Shown one piece after another: positions 23,651 to 33,708 of a DNA stretch of 64,000 nucleotides. Position 1 is the stretch's first letter. The number at the start of each line of letters is the position of its first letter. The notes beneath the pieces are model-generated. The model worked only from the letters and a program-made list of their open reading frames with translations. It ran no database searches and was not told the DNA's origin. Source of the stretch: Leptobrachium leishanense (taxonomy: Eukaryota; Chordata; Amphibia; Anura; Megophryidae); assembly GCA_009667805.1 (NCBI GenBank), contig CM019063.1, positions 357,960,113 through 358,024,112 of the forward strand. Direction: 5' to 3'. The position numbers and the translations under genes are program-made.

Positions 23651-24510
23651 TATAGCCAATTTGACATCACGGGTAATAATATGAATCATTATATTTACTA
23701 TCCTCTAGAGGGCAGTACTGCACTTCTTTTATTAATTCCAATTAATTCTTTTTCTCGGTTCAAAGTTCAATCTACACAAAGACCTTCTCTCCTCGTAGTC
23801 ACTAGACACAGTGTCTCCATCTGATTTATAGCTCTACTCCCTTTTAGTTGCTTACTATCAGCTAAATTCTTTTCTGGTTAACTCAACAGAATCTATTCTT
23901 TAGTAATTTTTATTATTTACCAATTATATACTTTCTCCAGTATTTTTTGGAGCATATATTTCATACTGTAATTATAATAAAATATACCTTGATTATAAAC
24001 ATATATTTTGTGAATATAAATCTATATTACAAAATTTTAACTCTTATTCCTATACCCAAAAGACAAAATCTCTTTTGTTTTAAAAACTTAAGACAGACCA
24101 ATAAATTTACTTATGACACGTCTTAACACTATCTCACAAAAAAATTCATTCTAGGTTCCTTCATGTCTGGCACTTCTTAAAAAAAATATAAAAGACTTCA
24201 CCCAGGAATGAACTCTGTTAAAAAAAATCTCGTTCATTTCTAAACCTAGAGAAAAATTTTAAGAAAAAAAACTGTCTTTAAAAACAAAATGGCTACAGGC
24301 ATCCATTTTAAATCCTTTTTTTCCTCTCTAATATACCCGACATTCTCTATGGGTGATTTTACTGCCCTTGAACAGGTACCGTTCGTGCAGGCAATTCCCC
24401 AAAATTTGGCGAATTGCCTGCTCTCAATTCTCCAAATGGCCCCGAAATGTCCCCGTTCGCTGAAATTCAGTGTCCGGCCACATTTCGGATCTCTCTGAAT
24501 AACCCCCTTA

Positions 24511-25080
24511 GTTTTATTGAGTAACTGAAAGGGTTAATAAAAATTGCTTTGCATTGCAAAATGTGAACCATTGTCCTACCTATGGAACAAAATGTTTTCA
24601 CTTGGTAATGAGCATATCCAAGCATTCACTCTGTGACTCATTTACATGTATTCATTTACAGAATAGGTGCAGTTTAGCATATTTTGATGACAACCCCAGA
24701 GCTTCTAGTGTTTAAAAGACAAACAGTTGTTATTTATTTACAAAGAATTTTACCAGGAAGGAACAAACAGATGTTCTGTCTCTGTGAATCATAAATATGT
24801 AAATGTGCCTTCTCATGTTGTAATACGATGTATGTTTATGGGACACTCACACATGTACATGATTGAACAACCTCTTTGACACTGTATGTGTTTGCATTTT
24901 ATAAGGCCATGCTAGGGCTGGGATCTTTTCAAGCCCTCCATGTAAAGCCTGGTGCTTTATTTACATGGTAGAATTCTGCAATACCTTATGATAAGTATGT
25001 GAATAAGAGTTTAGCTGAAAGAATTACAGAAGTATCTAGTTCAGGGTTTGTTAACAATGTTCAAGTGATTTAAATATAAA
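24511..25080. other. Unassigned sequence
   Basis: About 570 bases between the nested MITE and the Penelope-like element. AT-rich, no ORF or repeat end recognised. Confidence 0.4.
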
Positions 25081-25096
25081 CTATTAAACGTATATA

Positions 25097-25182
25097 AAGA
25101 AAAAGGGGGGGGGTGCGGCGCTTCCCAGTGTAGAAAAGGTAACAGAATTAATTACCCAATAAAACGTATCGTAGAACTTCAA
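25097..25182 (-). repeat. Inverted partial copy of the pseudo-LTR
   Basis: This 86-base stretch is the complement of the pseudo-LTR segment 25302-25388 (AAAGAAAAAG, G-run, GCGGCGCTTCCCAGTG and beyond). It begins directly at the target duplication. The bases between 25183 and 25301 form the loop. Confidence 0.9.
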
Positions 25183-25185
25183 TCA

Positions 25186-25505
25186 GCCGGACGAGGCTCT
25201 TTCAAGTGTGAGTGAGAACTGCCATATCTCCTAATTTGTTGTTATTGAAACAATCTTGCACTATTGTTATTTTCTTCTTTTGAGGTCTTCATTATTCCAT
25301 CAATTGAAGTTCTACGATACGTTTTATTGGGTAATTAATTCTGTTACCTTTACTACACTGGGAAGCGCCGCACCCCCCCCTTTTTCTTTGTATTTTCCTG
25401 TCATTTAGGGATGACACACACGGGTGCAGTGGCGATCGTGTTATAGGCTCTACCCCACCCAAAGTGTCAAAATTGTTGCGCCCACCAAATACCTCTTTTT
25501 TTGCT
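25186..25505 (+). repeat. 5' pseudo-LTR
   Basis: It begins AGCCGGACGAGGCTCTTTCA and matches 30430-30751 almost perfectly up to the end of the element. It likely contains the promoter in this element group; no TATA box was verified. ORF1 starts shortly after it. Confidence 0.88.
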
Positions 25506-25541
25506 ATTTGAATTTCCCTTATTTTTTGATTAGGCAGCACA

Positions 25542-26609
25542 ATGTCACTAGTAGACATTAGATCAAATGTGGGAAGGAATATTGATCTCTTCTTTAATGA
25601 AGGGACCCAAGTAGAGCTACGGGTTGAGAAGAATGAAGATATATATCAAATGATCCCACCCTTAAAGAGAAACCTGATCCAGGAAGTTAAAATAAAGTTA
25701 GAAATAGCTACCCTGGAGAAATATATAAAGGAAAAAATTACACCAAGGGGCCTTAGATTTGATAAGATGCCCACATACAATAGGAATAAACAAACATTCC
25801 TGGATGGTTGGAAAGAGATGCTGGAGGGTTTCTCGTCCCGAACCATGGAGTATATTATAGAAGATCGGAAAAAGGAACTTCCGATTTTGTCGGCAAGTAT
25901 TAGTACTTCCATAGATTATATTGAGAGCCATACAACAGAGGAAGAAATGAAGAAGATTTCTAAAGATTTGGAATTGATAATAAATCGAGTTGAGAAAGAG
26001 GTCTCTGATATTAAGAAAAAGAAATTTCAGAGGGACAGGGATGATTATGCTAAAGGCCAAATATTTAAAGCTGACTTACGGAAAAACAACCAAGAAATAA
26101 ATAGGCCTAAATATTTTAATAATCATATCCCCAGAAATCTAAAAACATCAAAAGATAGTAACACTCTGGAAAATGCGAGAAGGAATCCTGGTGATCTACC
26201 TCATTATGGACAGTCAAGAACCCCTAGGAATTCCACTTATCGATTTAATCAGAGAAATAGTCCAAGAAAATTTCGACATTTCGATCAGAGAACCCCAAAA
26301 GAAAATATTTATCAACATCACCCGAAAAAAAGGGGTCTTAATGGTGACCAGTATAAGGTTTCTGTTAATAATAAATATCAAGCATTGGAGAATAACTACG
26401 AACCTTTCCCTTTAGAACATTGTCCACAAAAACAGGTTTTTCGGGAGGGACATCGTCCCTACACTCAACCCGATGGACGGGGTCATGTTCCAATAGAACC
26501 ACAGATTCATATTACCCAACGCCCAATAAAGAAAAGACAGTTAGAAGAGTACGACGAGGAAATAGAGGAGGAAGAACATACCAGAAAGGAGAAAAGAGAG
26601 AGGTATTGA
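25542..26609 (+). CDS. Penelope-like element ORF1 product
   Basis: 355 codons, open from the ATG at 25542, 36 bases after the pseudo-LTR. The N-terminal half is helix-rich with coiled-coil character (residues about 120-170, rich in Glu and Lys). The C-terminal half is strongly basic and rich in Arg, Asn and Gln, then ends in an acidic run (EEYDEEIEEEEH) and a basic tail. This composition suits an RNA-binding companion protein, but I recognise no named domain. The ORF2 frame is already open from 26420, so the ORFs overlap in different frames. ORF2's first good ATG (26612) comes two bases after the ORF1 stop, which suggests reinitiation or frameshifting. Confidence 0.7.
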   Translation: MSLVDIRSNVGRNIDLFFNEGTQVELRVEKNEDIYQMIPPLKRNLIQEVKIKLEIATLEKYIKEKITPRGLRFDKMPTYNRNKQTFLDGWKEMLEGFSSRTMEYIIEDRKKELPILSASISTSIDYIESHTTEEEMKKISKDLELIINRVEKEVSDIKKKKFQRDRDDYAKGQIFKADLRKNNQEINRPKYFNNHIPRNLKTSKDSNTLENARRNPGDLPHYGQSRTPRNSTYRFNQRNSPRKFRHFDQRTPKENIYQHHPKKRGLNGDQYKVSVNNKYQALENNYEPFPLEHCPQKQVFREGHRPYTQPDGRGHVPIEPQIHITQRPIKKRQLEEYDEEIEEEEHTRKEKRERY

Positions 26610-26611
26610 AA

Positions 26612-28879
26612 ATGGAAGGTATTTTCAATCTTAGCGGACAGGTTTTGGAAACAAAAGAAATTCAACTTTTAAATAAGGGATTAAAATTTGCCCCTAACAT
26701 ACATGCAAATAAATTTGATTTTTATATAGATCTACAAAAATTTAAAAGAAAGCTGTGTTTAAAAAAATTCTTTGTTAGGAATCCTATTGAAAGATCTATA
26801 ATAGAAGAGAATGGCCCGTATAAACACACACAACTGAAGCCTAAGTCTACATTCTATCCTAAATTTATGGTCTCGGACCAAATGAAACTGTTTGAGTTGT
26901 CTGTTTTAACAGATATAGAAAAATTGTCATCCAGAAACTCCACTCAGAATTTAACTCGACAAGAAAAAGAGGCATTGAAACAACTCACTGAGAATAGAGA
27001 TATCGTTATTAAACCAGCCGATAAAGGCAGAGGCTTGGTCATTCTATCGAAAGACCAATACAAAGAAGAAGCTTTAAGAATCCTATCTGATAGGATAATT
27101 TATGAACCGTTAAAAACAGATCCCATACAAGAATTTATGAAACAGTTTGACGATCTACTTAGTTTTGGTAAATCAGAAGGTATCTAGAGTGAAAAAGAAT
27201 ATAATTTTTTACGAGTTCAATTCCCTCAAACGCCTGTTTTTTATTGGCTCCCAAAGATCCATAAGGATATCTCTAATCCTCCTGGTCGACCTATTATTTC
27301 AGGTGTCAATTCTTTGACAAGTTTATTGTCACAATACATTGATAAACAACTCCAGCCTTATGTACAACAATCCCCGTCACATCTCAGAGACAGCATTAAT
27401 GTTATGCAGCTGTTAGAGGGAGTTAGTTGGGAGGATGATTTTCTACTCGTGACATGTGACGTGAGTTCATTGTATACAATTATACCCCACCATTTAGGCT
27501 GCAGGGCAGTAAAGAAGATACTTTCTATGGACCCACTTTTACCTAAAATTCAGGTCGATTTCATTATTGATTCTATAAAATTCATTTTACAACACAATTA
27601 TTTCTTTTTTGAAGACACTTTTTATTTACAGAAATCAGGAACGGCCATGGGGACCCGTTTTGCGCCCAGTTACGCCAACCTATTTATGGCGGACTGGGAA
27701 ACCAGTTTTGTCTATGGTTGGCGTGACTGGGTGCGACATTTGGTCCTCTATGGCCGTTATATAGATGATATTCTATTCATTTGGAAGGGAGGAGAGGCTA
27801 GTTTGCACCAATTGTTTGCCCATTTAGCAGATAACGAATAGGGTATAAGACTGGACACCAAATATCATTCGCAATCTATTGAGTTCTTAGATCTTAACAT
27901 CTATATAGAAGACGGTCTTATTAAAACTAAAGCGTTCTTCAAAAAGGTCGATTCTAATAGCTTTATCCATCAATCGAGTTGTCATGCAGCACACTGGCTT
28001 GGGGCGGTCCCTAGAGGCCAATTTCAGACAATGAGGAGGAATTGTTCAGATTTGTCTCAATTCCATATACAGGCCGAGAAAATAAAAAATGATTTTTTGG
28101 AAAAAGGCTATGAAGGAGAAACACTTGATGCCACCATATTGGAAGTGGAATGTATTGAAAGGAAACAACTTCTTAAATATAGAGAAAAAAAAGAGAATAA
28201 TGAGGGAGTGGCTTTTGTTTGTAATTTGAATACACAAGCAGGTAAAATTAAAAACATCATAAGAAAACACTGGTCTATCCTACAACAGGATCCCCTTCTT
28301 AACAAAATTCTGGATGACAACCCAATAGTTATAAATAGAGGGGCCAGAAACCTCAAAAAACATCTAGTTCAAAGTCACGTAAGTTTAAATAAAAGGAAAG
28401 ATTTCTTTGGTCTACAACCAGGGTTTTATCGTTGTGAAACATGCCCTGTCTGTAAAATTCTGCATCTCTCCAGAGCTTTTGTTCCTACCTTCCACAAAAA
28501 AGAGGGAGATGGAAAGGAAATAAAAATCCGAAATGTCATCACATGCAGGACTAAGAATGTTGTCTATAGATTTACGTGCCCCTGTGGACTTCACTATATT
28601 GGGCATACTATACGTCCTTTGTTTATACGAATCAGGGAACATATTTATAACATTGAAAAAGGTGTTGAACACCATTCTGTCCCTCACCATTTCAAGCAAA
28701 TCCACAATTGTTGCACAAGAGGTTCCACATTTATGGGGATTCAGTTGGTAGGTAGAAATTGGAGGGGAGAGGATTTCAATAAAAAAATAAATAGAGAAGA
28801 AATGCGGTGGGTTTATAACCTTGGTACTCTCCAACCGGGAGGTTTAAATTTAGATTTTGAGCTCTCTCACTTTTTGTAA
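26612..28879 (+). pseudogene. Penelope-type reverse transcriptase / GIY-YIG endonuclease, two stops
   Basis: One frame of 755 codons with TAG at 27185-27187 and 27839-27841. Domain order: N-terminal region with KPADKGRGLVILSKDQY, RT fingers (YWLPKIHK, RPIISG), motif A (TCDVSSLYT, catalytic Asp), motif B (KSGTAMGTRFAPSYANLFM), motif C (RYIDDIL, catalytic Asp pair), motif D-like (IEFLDLNIYI), a Cys cluster (CETCPVC), and a C-terminal GIY-YIG nuclease (VVYRFTCPC..YIGHT.R, then R..EH). Penelope enzymes nick DNA with the GIY-YIG domain and copy RNA from the nick. All catalytic residues are present; only the two amber stops disable it. Each is one base from CAG or TGG. Confidence 0.93.
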
Positions 28880-30429
28880 CCTATTCTTCTGACACACTGG
28901 GTCCTGCATCTATCTCCAGTTTCTTGTTCTTTTTGGGCTTCCCTCTGATCCTTCGATTGGGAATTTTAATAATTAAGATAGGAGAGGGCTCCCATTCTTA
29001 TTGTGCGGAATTATATCTGTGAGGGATCCTCTTGTCGGCTAATTATTGTTTTTCTTTTCTTTTCTTTTCATGTGGCTATTACTTCTTCCTTTATGGAGAG
29101 TTTATTAAAAGTAAGATGTTATTAACATATAACCATATTGTCAAGAGGACTTTCAAGTGGACTCTTTCTCCTCATTTACCATCTGATACCAACATGGACT
29201 CTCTTCTCTGCCTACGATGGATTAACAGCATCATGAGAAGATGGCACTGGGGTTATGATCCGAAAGGACAGACCTGTTTCGAACTTTCGTTTTTTCGACC
29301 TTATCTGCATAAGATGCTATTATAGAGTTTTTCGAAAAGATTATTAAGGCTATGATCCAAAGAAACGGATTTGTTCCGATTTTTCGTTTTCGACCTTTGT
29401 TTACATAGGATGCCATTACAGGGTTTTTGGTTTCTGTTCTCGCTATCGGTGTGGAGACACAAAGATGGAGGTTTTACCACTTCCGGTGCGGGGACATAAC
29501 CCGAAACGATATAATTGTATTGAACCTTTGGTCTCTACCTGTGTTTTACACGGGCAGTTACTAGAAAGGTTCTGGTTTCGTTTTTCATTGTTGATGTGTG
29601 GACGCAAAGATGGGGGTTATTACTACTTCGGGTTTGCGTTCTAGTTTGCGTTTCCTTGATTCGATAAGCTATTTTAAGTTTTCGTTTCGTTGTCGTTTCG
29701 TTTTCGTTTCGTTTCGTTTTGTTTTCGTATTCACTGTTGACATGCAGACGCAAAGAGGGAGGTTTTCTTACTTCCGGTTTGCGTTCCGGTGTGCGTTTCA
29801 AAGACCTGACGAGCGAGATTGTTGCGGTTAGATGGGGTTAAAAAAGTGATCCTCATTAAGAAAGGTCAATGACCTTTTTTTCCCGCACTTTCTGACCCCT
29901 CTGATTGGAGGGTCAATTAATCCAAGGTGTTTATTAATGGATTGGGATTTCTTTGCATTATTGTTTGTTTTTTCTATTGTTGCTGCTGAGGAAGCTGTAC
30001 AGTCTATATAGACTTAGGCGAAACGCGTACAGCCAACTTTTACTCTATTAAAACTTTTTTTACTCATTTTACTTATCCCAATTCATTTTTATTTTTTATT
30101 TTAATTTCCTTTTTTTTTTTCCACTACTTGGCTTCCATTGTATACTGCTGCACGGATCCATTGGGGCTTTCATTAAGGTCTGTGCCCACTTAAAACAACC
30201 TTTGGGCACCTCCACTTGAGCCCTGACGGCTCCTGAACACGTGAGTGGTCTGACATATTATAAAATCAATCTCTGCAAGTATTTACGGTATTACCCGATG
30301 TTATTACCATTCTCTCCTTCTCCTATGTGTTGAGAATTAACATCTATCTATATCCATTGGATACTCTCATCAATTGAAGTGGCCAGTGGGAGGGCCCATT
30401 TGAATTCTACCCACGGGCGAATATTGCCA
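28880..30429 (+). other. 3' non-coding region of the Penelope-like element
   Basis: About 1.5 kb after ORF2. It contains an overlapping CGTTT-rich simple stretch (29670-29730), several repeated TTTTCGTTTTCGACC-like phrases (29285-29400), a hammerhead-like core (29986-30024) and a polypyrimidine run before the 3' pseudo-LTR. No ORF with known motifs. Confidence 0.7.
29986..30024 (+). ncRNA. Hammerhead-ribozyme-like core in the Penelope-like element
   Basis: CTGAGGA (29986-29992) fits the CUGANGA core. GAAA follows at 30020-30023. Between them AGTC-TATATA-GACT forms a hairpin. GCTGTAC (29994-30000) and GTACAGC (30027-30033) could also pair and would compete with the core fold. Known Penelope-like elements carry hammerhead ribozymes near their pseudo-LTRs, which supports the call. 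Confidence 0.5.
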
Positions 30430-30751
30430 GAGCCGGACGAGGCTCTTTCAAGTGTGAGTGAGAACTGCCATATCTCCTAATTTGTTGTTATTGAAACAAT
30501 CTTGCACTATTGTTATTTTCTTCTTTTGAGGTCTTCATTATTCCATCAATTGAAGTTCTACAATACGTTTTATTGGGTAATTAATTCTGTTACCTTTTCT
30601 ACACTGGGAAGCGCCGCACCCCCCCCCCTTTTTCTTTGTATTTTCCTGTCATTTAGGGATGACACACGCGGGTGCAGTGGCGATCGTGTTATAGGCTCTA
30701 CCCCACCCAAAGTGTCAAAATTGTTGCACCCACCAAATACCTCTTTTTCTG
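30430..30751 (+). repeat. 3' pseudo-LTR
   Basis: Matches 25186-25505 with only scattered differences, for example CGATAC against CAATAC and CACACA against CACACG. It ends CTCTTTTTCTG at the target duplication. Confidence 0.88.
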
Positions 30752-30767
30752 CTATTAAACGTATATA

Positions 30768-31537
30768 CAATACCAAACCTTCCTTTGGCGTCTTTTTTCC
30801 CCTTATGAAATTCTACCTGTACACAGTTTTAACTGGGCAGTTCTATTTTATTGTTTTTTTGTTATGTTTTCTGTTTTATTTGGTGATGCGTTGGCATATT
30901 GTTACTTTTTACCTGACCTTCATCTTATTTTTGGTTCCATCTGCGATCCTGATTTATCGTCAACTATGGACATCTAGAGCTTTTCTGTTTTGTAAATTGT
31001 TGAAAAGGACTTATGTAAGCAGTATGGATTACTTGCTATAGAATATACTTCATACACACACATATATACATACATCTCGAGTCTGTAACCGCTGATACAC
31101 ACCGTTTCCAGATCCTTTCTTCTTAAATTGTTTTGTTCTAATAGAATACACACAATAATCAGCACATAGTAAAAAAAATAAATAAAGTCTTACAAAGGGG
31201 CTGTGCGTATATAAATGAAACTAGTACAGACGCTTATATGTACGTATCAATGTACCGAACAATGAGCCATGTCAGTTTTTAGTTGCATGAAGTAATACAT
31301 GTTCCATCAGAGCACAGCCATAATGAAATGAGAGTAACGCACCAGTGAAGTGTTCCAACACAACATATTATGAGTAATCACTATGGAAAGCAAGAGAATG
31401 TTCTTTTGGTTGATTTACTTTTAGCACATTATCTCAATATTTTATTCTCACTATTCGCTTTATTGCCTTTTTAAATATTGACTGATTTATATTCATGTGA
31501 TAGCAGCCATACTGTATATGTAATAACGCACAGTTGG
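30768..31537. other. Unassigned sequence
   Basis: About 770 bases. The tail of a 179-codon frame from the pseudo-LTR runs into it without any motif. Nothing else recognised. Confidence 0.4.
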
Positions 31538-31680
31538 CCACCTCTCTCTTCGTTCCTTCAGTGTCTCCTTCGCTGGCGCCTATTCCCCCCAACTGCTCTC
31601 TCAGTTGGGGTACCTCAAGGCTCTGTTCTGGGTCCCCCTACTCTTCTCGATCTATACCGCCTCTCTAAGCTTACAGTCTG
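31538..31680 (+). pseudogene. L2-clade reverse transcriptase fragment
   Basis: Plus-strand translation gives [12 protein letters not shown] followed by a Leu/Tyr-rich stretch with frame breaks. This is motif B region of an L2-type LINE RT and is highly similar to the minus-strand L2 copy at 48150-48260. Only about 140 bases remain. Confidence 0.75.
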
Positions 31681-32023
31681 CAGTTAAAGCACATTGTGTT
31701 TGTTTCATTCCAACTCCATTGTGGTGGTGCATAGAGCCAAAGATGTTAGAATTGTGTCGATGTCCCAATATTTCTGGACCTGATTGTAGCATGGATGTCA
31801 TACAACCAAAAGAGATATAGACTATTTAATATAATCTTGATTAGAATGACAGCCAAACAGACTGCCTGTGGCATAAGTCACTTTGGACTTGGGGTGCATA
31901 ACCATGGAGGCATACCATATTTTCCCACGTATAAGGCGACCGGGTGCATAAGACAACCGCCTAATTTTCCAGTTAAAAGATAGGTTTTGGGTTATGACTT
32001 ACCCGTACATAAAATCCTCTCCC

Positions 32024-33313
32024 GGGGGGCGTGGCCAGCTCTGCATGATGGCAGACGTGTCTTCTTAGAGCTCTGAAGGACTCTCCTGTTATGGGGGGTT
32101 TTTAGCTTGACTTTTTCTGTGGATAACGCACCAGTGGAGACCCTGCATGCCTGGCCATTACGGGGATTGCTCCGGGGCCCGTTATTGCCCCCCTCGCCGG
32201 AACACAGCTGAGTTTTATGTGAAAGCCTTCTGGTGATGCTGATCGGCCGTTGGCCATTTTGAGGCCTTTTCTTTTTGCCACCTGGACATCTCGCTCTTTG
32301 TTCCCCTGAGATGCACCTCTGCTGGGGACTTGTCGGATGCAGACAGTGGGGATGGAGGGCCCCCATCCTACGGCTGCACCTGCTGTCCCGCTGGCGAGGG
32401 ACCCGGAGATGCGACCAGAGCGGTGCAATTTGGACCACCCTCCACCTGCCAGTGGGATGGAGGCTTGGTTTGATTCCCTCGAGGCCCGTCTCGATCAGAC
32501 TCTGGAGGATGAAGAGAGTCCACTTACCTGCCGTCCATGGCGGCGGCTGATGGGGTTGCTGGGAGCTGACCTGGAGCCTGAGGACCTGGAGGAAGAGACA
32601 CCGGGGGATGCTGAACCGTGTTTGATGGGAAGTGTGGTCGACAGTCTGGCACGTGACGATGGAGCTACCCTGACAGAGGAGGTGATGTCTGCAGGGGGGG
32701 CCTTCCCCAGAAGCCGTGCTGAGGGCGCCGGCAGAGACTGTTGGGCCTGGTGCTGGTGAGAGGCAGCATTGGCCAAGGTCTGGCACTGCGGCCGGTGCGG
32801 CCACCGGGAAGGCCCAAGGACTGGTTACCCTTCTTGTCTGCCACGTGGGCTTGTATGCGGCGCGGATTTCGTTCTCCATCACCGGGTGCGCCTATGCTGA
32901 CCAACCTCGCCTATATGCCGTGACCTTACCTGTGTTGAAGCGAAGACCATTCAGAGACACTGGATGAGAATATTACCCCAGAAGCAGTTTCACCCTTTTT
33001 GATGTTATTTTTTCTTTTATGCATATCTTTTGTGAGGACTTTTCACCTATTATTCTTATTTTTATTTTTTTTGTGCCCTTTTTGTGATATGTATGTCCCC
33101 GGCTGGGGACATCCTAGCAGAGACTTTATTCTTCTTTTACTTTGAGGAATTTTATCTTTATTATTGCTACCCCCTCATTTTATTTTCTTTCTTTTCTGTG
33201 AAGACCCCCCATATGTGTTTCTTATACCTGTGATAACTGGCCCTGCGAGGCCACTCTTGATGGTCGGTCTGTGACCCGTCGAATGCAAAAAAAAATCAAA
33301 ATAAATTCAATTT
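32024..33313 (+). mobile_element. GC-rich poly(A)-type retroelement, copy 2
   Basis: Starts GGGGGGCGTGGCCAGC like 17512 and ends in an A-rich tail (AAAAAAAAATCAAAATAAATTC). TAAAATCCTCTCCC flanks it at 32010-32023 and 33314-33327, a perfect 14-bp duplication. Shared blocks with copy 1 include GGCCATTTTGAGGCC, GACAGTGG.GA.GGAGGGCCC and CCCCGGCTGGGGAC. The long frames here (for example 32337-32759) do not match the ORF of copy 1, so coding is doubtful. Confidence 0.85.
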
Positions 33314-33708
33314 TAAAATCCTCTCCCCAATCTGTCAGCCCGCTGGACATGTGGCAACACAGCATGCACGGTAGCCTCAGCCACATACAGTAAACCGCGC
33401 TGAGCCAATCATGGTGAGCGATGCACTCCACCAAATAGAAAGCCTGCTCAGATTGACAGGCTAATGATGTTACAACCTCAGCTAATCCGAGCAGGCTTTG
33501 TATTCACCAATAGATTACATTGCTTGCCGTGACCAGCCCAGCGCGGCACACTGTCTGCAGCCATAACCACCCCACACAATAGTGCCGCACATCCAGCGGG
33601 CCAACAGACCAGGGACATCCCGAGCCAGCTTGGCCCAAATGAACTAAAGGTTCACATTGTATACCCCGCATATAAGACGACCCCTGATTTTTGGGGGATG
33701 GTTTTAAG

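Larger units (their letters stand above)
10112..24342 (-). mobile_element. Gag-pro LTR retrotransposon, minus strand
   Basis: LTRs with TGTCGG...CCGACA ends lie at 10112-12043 (3' LTR) and 16149-24342 (5' LTR, enlarged by a 6.1-kb insertion). Both outer sides carry TTCT (10108-10111 and 24343-24346). The empty site GCTTCTCTATGGGG occurs in sister MITE copies, so the 4-bp duplication is proven internally. The internal region is 4105 bp and encodes Gag and an aspartic protease only. No RT, RNase H or integrase is present, so it is non-autonomous or a pol deletion. LTRs differ at only scattered positions plus a repeat-number change, which suggests recent insertion. Confidence 0.93.
16149..24342 (-). 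repeat. 5' LTR, split by a 6.1-kb insertion
   Basis: LTR sequence is at 16149-16864 and resumes at 22967 to 24342. Without the insertion and one duplication copy it is about 2.08 kb. That is 142 bp plus a few bases longer than the 3' LTR, because it carries four rather than two copies of a 71-bp repeat (starts near 23375, 23446, 23517 and 23588). Confidence 0.92.
8883..24507 (+). mobile_element. CAGGGTTATTCA-family MITE, copy A, split by nested insertions
   Basis: The left end CAGGGTTATTCAGAGAG is at 8883 and the right end (complement of GGGGGTTATTCAGAGAG) finishes at 24507. Both are flanked by TTA (8880-8882 and 24508-24510). The parts that belong to the MITE are 8883-9006, 9996-10111 and 24343-24507. 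Joined, they follow the order of the uninterrupted copies at 48818-49700 and 62461-63295. Insertion of 9007-9995 and then 10112-24342 separated them. No coding capacity. Confidence 0.88.
25097..30751 (+). mobile_element. Penelope-like retroelement, nearly complete
   Basis: A perfect 16-bp duplication, CTATTAAACGTATATA, lies at 25081-25096 and 30752-30767. The element is 5655 bp. It has an inverted partial copy at the left (25097-25182, complement of 25302-25388), pseudo-LTR copies (25186-25505 and 30430-30751), an upstream ORF, and an ORF2 with Penelope RT and GIY-YIG nuclease. An inverted piece at the 5' end and pseudo-LTRs are classic for this group. Two stop codons in ORF2 disable this copy. 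Confidence 0.94.

Noticed and set aside
27185..27841. The two TAG codons in the Penelope ORF2 as programmed readthrough
   Set aside because: Neither has a CUAG or similar context and they lie inside the RT domain, where a stop makes no sense as regulation; simple mutation is more likely.
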